Origin: Lycorma delicatula
Taxonomy: Eukaryota; Arthropoda; Insecta; Hemiptera; Fulgoridae
DNA length: 64,000 bases
Reading direction: 5' to 3'
Assembly: GCF_047948215.1 (NCBI RefSeq)
Contig: NC_134455.1
Location: 106,286,495-106,350,494 of the forward strand
Under the pieces are notes generated by a model. That model ran no database searches. It was not told where the DNA came from and worked only from the letters and a program-made list of their open reading frames with translations. Below are positions 12,401 to 21,400 of the stretch, in pieces (position 1 is the first letter of the stretch; every line of letters begins with the position of its first letter). The position numbers and the translations under genes were made by a program.

Positions 12401-15400
12401 AGTTGTCTTTGCAAAAATCATGTCTCACCTAACAAAAACTTTATCAGATTCTGGAAACCAAATTCTGTAGCCCTTTTGACTTCATCATAACTTAAGAAAT
12501 ACCCATATTCTAATTTCAGATCCATTTTTCTTCTTTAGATTTTTGGAATATGAGTAAAAACTTCTTCACAAAAAATATGTAGATCTTTTATTGCTGCCCT
12601 TCATCCATGTCAGATTTCAAAAGGTATGAAACCCTTGACTAAACTTGAGATTGTGGCATTCAATACATACACTACAGTTCACAGCTTTTGCCCAAAAACT
12701 CAGTTTAAATTTCCTTTCAAGTAGAATTGTATGAGCTGCTTCAATGATGGTTCTACTCTGTCTTTCTGCAGATCCGTTTTGCGTTGGACAGTGAACCACT
12801 GTGCATTGACGTTGAATACAAAGTTTCTTCAAGATCACTAAAACTTCATTATTTACTAATTTGAGGCTGTTTTCAGTTCTGAAATACTTTATGCTTCCAG
12901 GGCATGTTTTTCTGCCATTTTAACAAATTCTTCTATACAACTACTACCTTTATACTTCCTGGACAGAAAATACACTTAACTAATGTCAGAATAATCATAC
13001 TTTAGTAGTAGTATATTTGTGGCACCTCCCATGGATTTTTCTTGAATTGGACCACACAGGTCAGCATGAACAATCTTACCCATTCTACTGGTAGTAGATC
13101 CAATTTTTGGAAAAGGCAGTCAATGAGCCTTTCCAATGGCACATGCATCACAAAACTTTTCTTCTTTATCTGCAGTTTTTATATTTAAACAATTGAGAAT
13201 TGACTTTACAATAGTATAGTTTTGATGATGCCAAGAATATAGCATATCAGCGACATAAGCATTAGTTAGATTCATGTTTGTTTACATTTGAACACTGTAT
13301 TAGAACTTCAAACTGTTTGTTTACTCTTTTACCCATAGCAATGACACGTCCATTCTTTTTGTATAAACATATTCATATATTTTTAACTTTCAGAACTGCC
13401 ATTAGGTATTACTTTCAGGATGAGATGAAAAATGGCAGTTCTGTAGGATGTGAAAATGCCATGCCTGACCAGGATTCAAACCAGGGACATCCGGATAGTG
13501 CCTGCCAGTAACGTTTACTTCTCTGTTGAACATAGCGTCTTAGAATTTTTCAGTATTATGATTCAGGGAATAAATACAACACAAATATTTACGTTTTGCA
13601 TTAAATAGTTCCAACACCTTTATGGCGGGAGGCATTAACAATCAAAAGTTACCAAATGCAAGAATCGCATATGAACATTAGTCCTCCGGACCGGATCAAT
13701 CTCTACTAAAATATTCAACATGAAATTGTTCATCATATATCTATGTAACTATAAATTAATTAGCTGTACCCACCACGCTTCGCTGTGGCATATTGTGGTT
13801 GCATGGATGAGAAATTAGAAACAAAACAAAGCATGTAACTATAAATTAATTAGCTGTACCCACCACGCTTCGCTGTGGCATATTGTGGTTGCATGGATGA
13901 GAAATTAGAAACAAAACAAAGCATAAGTTTCATAGAAGTTTAATTTTGCAATACTTGTGGATATACAATATCTTTTGTTTTTCCATTGTCTGCGTAGATA
14001 TAAAGGCTATCTGGTTTGCCGACTCGGGAACACGCACATATAGTTGTCCATGTGAGAAGCAATCCGCATCTAAATCTAAACCACACAATTCTAAAGATTG
14101 ACCTTGAGCTTTATTGATTGTGATTGCAAATGCCAATCGAAATGAGAATTGCAATCTTTTAAATTGAAATGGTGTATCGGTCGGGATCATGGGTATTCGA
14201 GGAATGAGGACATCTTCACCTTTGAAAGGCCCCGTTAAAATTGTTGCTTCCACTATGTTCTTCATCAATTTCTTAACTGCAAGTCGCGTGCCGTTGCAGA
14301 GATTTGGCTGATTAATATTCCGCAACAGGATAATTGGCACACCTATTTTCAATTTTAATATGTGTGGTGGCATTACTGGCAGATCAAGTGAGTTTAAAAA
14401 TTCCGTTGGATAATTAACTACTTCATCTGCTTCCACAACGGTGTCTATCGACTTATATGTAACTTACTCACTTTGAATGCTGGATTGAATAACATTATTA
14501 AGTTGATAGACATCTTTATTCTTTGCGGCAAGGATAGCTCGTTCACTGAGCCAATCGTGATTTCTATGATTATTTTGAATATCAGGAAATACTTTTTCGA
14601 TCAGTTCTTCTTTCGATGTTACTAAATTACAAAAATTATCAGGAAATGATATTCGTCTAGACGTCTCATCGACTGGCAGCTGTCCGTTTCCAATGTCCAG
14701 TAACTGTCGTGAGAATACCTCAGCTAATGGATCATTCTGCAACTGGACACGCATATTCGTAGTCAACTGTAATGTACGTACGTGTCGCCACAGTGTTGAA
14801 TATTTCAGGCAAGCATTTATTTCGTCTGCTGGTGTCGATCGAGAAATTACAGGCAATGTTTGCCTAAAATCTCCTGCGAGCAATACCAAAGCATTTCCGA
14901 ATGATTGAACGTTTCCACGCAAATCTCGTAACGATCGATCAAGAGCTTTAAGCGATTTTTTATGTGCCATCGTGCATTCATCCCAAACTATGAGTTTACA
15001 TTTTTGAATACTTTTCCCATACAGAATGCTTTGGAAATATTGCACGTGGGAGTCGCGATGATTTGCATGTTTAATGGCAACTTCAGAGCTGAATGCGCAG
15101 TTCTTCCACCTGATAACAATATCACAGCAATTCCAGACGAAGCAAGAGCTAAGGCTATGTCATTTTTTGATCGAACCGTTTCTAGAATCAATCTAATGAG
15201 GAATGTTTTCCAGTTCCTCCTGGCGCATCCAACAAGAAGGTCCCTCCAACTCCGTCAATTATCATTTGCATTATGCGATCATAAATGCCTTTCTGTTCAC
15301 GCGTTAATTTGGGAATGTTTGATTGGACATATGACTGAAGATCACCAATGTTGTAACTCTGTTCACGGCGTAAATCCACATCAAATTAAGCAATCGCAGC

Positions 15401-18400
15401 TCGGGATGGTACTGGCATTCCCAATTGACTAAGAACTTTATTTGCATTTGCTAAGCACTTGTCTTCAATATTTATCAATGCTTCGTTGTAAATGCCTTCT
15501 GTAAATTCAGACAAAAGTGAATATTTAACCTAACAAAGGATTTTATGGTCATTATGTAGGGATATTATTTTCTGTGTATTTGGTTATTTCTACTTTTTTT
15601 GTTTGCATAGTCTTAAGTCTATCTAGGCTATAAGAAAGTTGGGTGTTTTAATTTATTTACTGTAAGTCATACTTCTTGGTGGCTTTTCTTTTTGTTTTGG
15701 TGTTTTTTTTTTTTTTTTTTTTAATAAAATACAGATGTTTTAGCTGTTAAATATAATTCAAAGAAATTTTTTACTTAATCAGTTGTGATTTTGTTTACAT
15801 TGGCAACGGCCATACGGGCTCTTTGTGATTGGTCGTTGTGTTTGACAGCGGCCATCTTGCATTGATCTGATTGGTTTTCCTTTGTTTACATTTCCATCTG
15901 ATTTATTAGCCTCTTATTTATTAAAAAACTGTACAAATTAAAAATATATAGATAGATTTATTAAAAATAGATGAAAACAATCTTTGATGCGGGTTATATA
16001 TTGTGCTAAAATTTTTTTTTCGTGTTTTAAAAAAAAAATAAAATACAGATTTTTTAGCTGTTAAATATAAATCAAAGAAATTTGGTCGTTGTGTTTGACA
16101 GCGGACATCTTGCATTGATCTGATTAGTTTTCCTTTGTTTACATTTCCAAATTAAAATGTACAAATTAAAAATAGATAGATAGATTTATTAAAAATAGCT
16201 GAAACAATCTTTGATGCGGGTTATATATCGTGCTAAAATTTGAGCTCAATCGGTGCAGAACATTTTGAGTTTTTGAAGCGAACACAAACGAACTTAACAT
16301 TTTTATATATATAGATTGTTTATTACATTCATTCATTTGCATCCTCGCTAAAGATAATTATTAATTTATTATTCACAATTGTCATTAAGATGACTACTGA
16401 ATTAGGAGACAGCTTTGACCCACAAATTAACGACAGTTATTCGTTAACCATTAAACTGAAAAATTTACAAGAACTATCACAAAAATATGACACAATCCAA
16501 TCTAAAATTGAGGAATTAAGATTGTGAACCTAATATCGCTATGGATAGGACAACTTTGTACCACAGAATGCAGATGAGGTCTCCAATCGATTTCTATAAT
16601 CCTGATAGCCAGAGTTCATGTCAAAATACATCTAATGTGCTAGGCATCCTGATTTAATTGCCGCTGATTAAGTTACCAGAATTTAATGATAATATACTAG
16701 AATGAGAATTTTATTCCACTATGTTAAATCACTTAATCCACACAATAGCTGATCTATCTGTTATCTTCAATTCAAGGAGCACCTACAGTTTGTTGCAAGG
16801 AAGACAACTGATGCCTTCTTTGGTGTTTGTAGAGTCGTCCATCTTGATTAGGGGTTAAATTTCCATACCATGCGGATTCTTTATAAAGGTGTCTGTGAGG
16901 CCTAATATTGTATGCTACCCCAGTCTGGGCTCATTGTATGCAATTTGAAAGTTATAGGGACATTTTTTTACGAGCCCATTATCTTTTTTGCTAGCTGTTA
17001 TTGGGGGCTGCAGAACTATCTCATGAGAGGCAGTTTCTGTAATTGCCAAACAAAACCTATAGATACTTTAGCTACAGAACATAGCAAGCAGTATGTTTCA
17101 AAGAAGGAAGACCTTCTTCTCCCAGGGCATTACGATCTGTCTATTTCTTTTATACGATGAACTTTTTTTAAATGTCATGTTTCACTAAAAAGAAATATTA
17201 AAAGCTGATTTCTTTAATTATTTTTTAATGAATTAAATTTTGCTAACCATGCTTAGTTAAGTTTATTATTAAAATGTTTTTTTTTTTACTATAACATTAG
17301 TTTTTATTTAGGAATTTAACTGAAATTATACTATATCATTCATTATACTTTATATTATGAGTATAATGTTAGCTGATAAATTACCACCGATCAAACAGAA
17401 TTGTTTTATTTTGTTAAAAAATCAAATCGTACTGTTTTTTCCTTTGAAGTATCTTAATAAAAATTCTGGTAAAGTTTTTGCATAACTGATGAAGTCATAA
17501 AATACCAAACCTTTACAATTCAATCGTTAGAAGTCTTATTTTATTTTCATGTATAAATACAATTAACAAAAATAATTTTCTAATTTTTTTTTAAATTTTA
17601 ATTTTTAATTAATTAATTAAATTAATATTATATTAATTTATTTTTTTATTAATTAATTTTTTTTTTAATTTTCTTTTATCAGTGGGACTTTTCTATTGAT
17701 TATAATGATACCAAAATAAGATTTAAGTACCCAAATTTCAAATAAAAAAAAAAATTGATTTGATTTTGTGGGCTCCCTTATTCTGATAGAAGAATTCATT
17801 AAAAAAATGTTATATATAAGTGATCCTTAACCAAAAAATAATACATTTCAAAATACCATTTTTTTAAAAATATTCCAAAATTAAAGTATAACTTTTATGA
17901 TCATAATGAAAAAAATTGTTTCTTTTTTTGGGTCTGGGGTATATTGTAGGAGCCCAAACTACTCAAATTTTAATTTCCCTTAAATTGAAAAACAAAAAAA
18001 AATTAAATATCATTAACTTAAACTTTAAAAAAACTGCAAAAAGCGTGTTTCCTGAGTTTCGTTCAAAGATGTAAACGTTGAATTTACTTTTCTTTGAATA
18101 ACTCCTTTATAAGCTAGAAAATACCTTTATTAAGATATATATATGTTATATTCCTTTAAGATGATTTATTGCAGTCTAAGTTCAGGAGTAGGCTTTCATC
18201 TGCTAGACTACATATTATTTTTTTTAAATTACACCGAATCTAAGTTTGAATAAAAATATCATTACTGTATTAAAAGTATTTTTCCATCTAGAAAGAAATT
18301 ATTTTACTTTTATATTTTATTTATTATTTTGTGGTATTTTTTACTACCATTATGGCCAGGTGTCTTCCCCCACAGAGATTGGGAGTTGCGATGATCTATC

Positions 18401-21400
18401 TATTATACAAAAACTACATTACCTTTTTTCTTCCCTAAAGGGCACTGCACTTGATATGGTAAATTTACTCATTACCAATGAAAACTATTAGGTGGCTACC
18501 AGTTTATTAAAAAATAAATACAATACTAATATACTTGTAGCCTTTATCATGTAGAAATTTTCTAATTATTAACTCAATTTAACTCTTTTTTTGAGTTAAA
18601 TATTTAACTCAATTTAGTTTAGTCCTCAACTAGTATTTCTCATTTTATTAAAATTATTTGTTCATCTGTAAATTCGCTAATCGCTATGAATTTGCAAAGT
18701 GACACATTCCAACTTAAAGTAACATTAATTTCCAAAATACACCCTATCACATCGAGACCGTGGAAGGAAAAATAGTCTCTCGCACAACTTCTCAGTTTTC
18801 AGAATTTAGTCAAATTTGTCGAAAGCATTAGACAGTTACTGGAAAACATGTCTGTTAACTTGAATTCTAAAACTACGGCCCAGCAGTTACCTAACAAATT
18901 AAATAGAACTAACGATACATTGAGACATAAAAAAAGTAGCTATAATAAAATTTATAAAAACAAATCTTCTGGTTACCATTCCAAACCATTCGTTTGTTAC
19001 ATGTGGAATTCAAACCATTGTATTTACAAAAGTGTAAAAAATTTCTAAATATAAGTAATTGAAAGGAATTTCTAATAGAAAATCTTTGTTGCCTATATAC
19101 TGGTCGTGTAATTTAAACATTGTGCTAATAAATATGTCAGTAAATTTTGTTCAAAATTATTAAATTCAAATAATCCATGAAGCACTTTATCCTAAAAATG
19201 ATTTGTGCCTTTAAACTGGAGACGAACAGAAATGATATTTTATCTACTGTGTAACACTATGGATAAATATAGTAATATCACTTGAAGAATAATCTTAGTT
19301 TCTGGTATTCAAGCAAATTTTTGTAAATCTGAATTTGTGCATAAGTTGGGACAAAAATTCATAAAAAACAACCTTCCAATATCAGATCAACAATTCATTT
19401 TGACAATCAAAATACTACTGTTTTAACATTAAATTATAAACTCTAGTTATCAAAATTTCAATTTAAAAATACAGATTGTGCTGTAATACCGACCCTAACT
19501 GAAAACCTAACATCTTAATTCTTTGATGTATCTCTCCTTAATCTAACTAAGAATTTAATTTTAGATGATTTGAATTTCAATATTCCTTCTGAAATTGACA
19601 TAATACTGAAGTGCAATTTTGCTTGGTCTCATTAAGCCAGGAAAATTCATTTGAAATACCCAGTTTCCAGTCATTCAATAAAAGCTCATTCATTCAGGCC
19701 ACAGTCTTGCAGGAAACCTGCCCATTCATAATCAGTTAACAGGACCAACTTCACTATTATACTCTAAATTACATACTGAAAATTATGACCTTATCATGCA
19801 TCTCTACTGAAAAATTTTGGGAAATCGAAGAACTTAACTAAAAAACTCTCAAATAAAAACCACATTTCTTAAAAAACACTTTTAGAAATGAACATGGAAG
19901 TTTGTAGTCAAAATCCCATGTAAAACAGAAATGATGTTTGGTGAATCGCTAAACAATGCAAAGATTTTTAAGTTTGGAAAGCAAACTTAATCGTAGGTCT
20001 CGTTTCTCAAAAGAAAATACATTGACTTCATACATGAATATATAAACCTCATCCGGTGCTTAAAGAATCAAGCTTAACAAGTAGGTTATTTTTTTTGGTT
20101 CTGCTAAATCTTCAGACAATGTGTCTATTAATGATACCTTAAACATTGGCCCTACTGTCCAGCAGAATCTCTTTTTGATTAACACTTAGATTCTAGTTTC
20201 ATAACTATGTTTTTTATGACATAAAGAAAATGTACAAATAGATTTTAGTTATGTCAGATGATACATGATCGACAAAGGATCCTATAGTGGGATTCTACTG
20301 ACAAAGAATTAAAACACTGATTTGAGAACTGTACCTTTAGGTACAAATGGTGCGTCTTTCTTAGCTACCAGGTGTCTTGTTCGAATAGGGAAAGATAAGA
20401 AAAATAAATTTTCATTTGCCTTAAAGCCAAATTAAATGACTTCTATGCTGATGATCTTATTACAGGATGTGACGATTTAAATATGCTCTAGTTAATGACA
20501 GACATAACTCATTTATTAAACCAGTATGGGTTTTCATAAATAGTTGTCTAATGATTTGAATGTCTTTCCATTATTTCATTAAACACTAATGTAGCATCTC
20601 ATTAAACAAGTTTTATTTGCTGCAGAGGTATACCAAAACAAATTTTAAGACTGTAAATAATATGAATTGTTTACAATATTTAAATCCAACAAATTCCAAC
20701 ACAACATCCAGACCTTCACTACTTTGCAAGGGTCAATATCATCTTCATCATATAATAAGATAAACTATTATTAATTTCCAAGTCCTATCTACTATACTCA
20801 CACAAATTAAAGCTATTCTAAACTCACACCCACTAAGTACTGTTTCTTCTGATTCTGAAGATCTACAACCATTAACACCTGGATATTTTCTCATTGGATC
20901 TATTACTTCAATTCCTGACCCAGATTTAACAAAAATTCCTATTAACTGTTTAGGCCATTAACAATTATTGCAAAAATTCACGCAATGTACTTGGAATAAG
21001 TGGTCAAAGCATAACTTTAATCAATAGCAACAACATAACAAATAGCAAACTACTAAAGGGAATGTCTGCAAGGGAGACTTAGTATTGATAATATAAGAAA
21101 ATACTTCCACTCTACAGTGGAAACAAGGTTTAATAATGAAAACATTTGCAGGATCAGATAATTTAGTTAAGTATTGATATTTGGAATATTATGGAGACCA
21201 AGTACACACACAAGCTATGTTTGTTACAGATCATAAAAAATTAATACTTACTTACAATTTTCCTATTATTTCAATTTACTTGATAAATCTTAAATGGCTT
21301 CTTAACAGACCTATTGAAAATACACTATTTCATAAGACTGTTCAAGCCATCCCAACAAGACTTTTTAGTGTCGCTCAATTACTATTTCAAGGTTATAGTT

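Larger units (their letters stand above)
10690..13262 (-). mobile_element. Ty1/copia retrotransposon, gag and 5' LTR missing
   Basis: Minus-strand order: gag-pre-integrase zinc motif (13262-13110; [10 protein letters not shown]), integrase core (13080-12617), a low-complexity Asp/Glu/Asn-rich linker (12395-12204), reverse transcriptase (12091-11400) and RNase H (11153-10692). Integrase before RT is diagnostic of copia. Multiple stops and frameshifts separate the parts. RT motif C reads HVND instead of YVDD. Left part ends near the candidate LTR at 10572. Confidence 0.88.
13760..16315 (-). mobile_element. Helitron with helicase fragment, both termini visible
   Basis: On the minus strand it starts after an A with TCTATATATATAAAAATG at 16315 (Helitrons start TC after A) and ends ...GGGTACAGCTAA followed by T (CTRR end at 13760; a second identical end at 13850), with a GC-rich short hairpin (CCAC..GTGG) just before. 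Inside is only the C-terminal PIF1-like helicase; the Rep/HUH nuclease is absent. The 5' third carries a large internal duplication (15723-16240). It sits in ave intron 1 between copia and BEL remnants. Confidence 0.82.
16390..21125 (+). mobile_element. BEL/Pao LTR retrotransposon, degenerate and internally deleted
   Basis: Order on the plus strand: gag (DUF1759-type) with Cys/His knuckle, aspartic protease, reverse transcriptase and the C-terminal end of integrase. That gag type plus the integrase C-terminal block (QLLNSRPL-like, [10 protein letters not shown]) is characteristic of BEL/Pao. The gag is split by a 1.6-kb insertion. RT palm motifs are followed almost directly by the integrase C terminus, so RNase H and the integrase core are deleted. 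LTRs could not be identified. Stops are frequent. Confidence 0.85.

Noticed and set aside
13524..13616. Possible short LTR (TGTTG...CAACA) before a TGGCGGGAGGC primer-site-like sequence, perhaps the BEL 5' LTR
   Set aside because: No second copy was found at the 3' side of the BEL remnant, and 93 bp is short for such an LTR.
13743..13922. CRISPR-like or satellite repeat
   Set aside because: Only two perfect tandem units without spacers, explained by duplication of the Helitron end.
14962..15432. 156-codon plus-strand open frame in the Helitron
   Set aside because: It overlaps the minus-strand helicase Walker A region, whose motifs are unmistakable; the plus frame is its complement.
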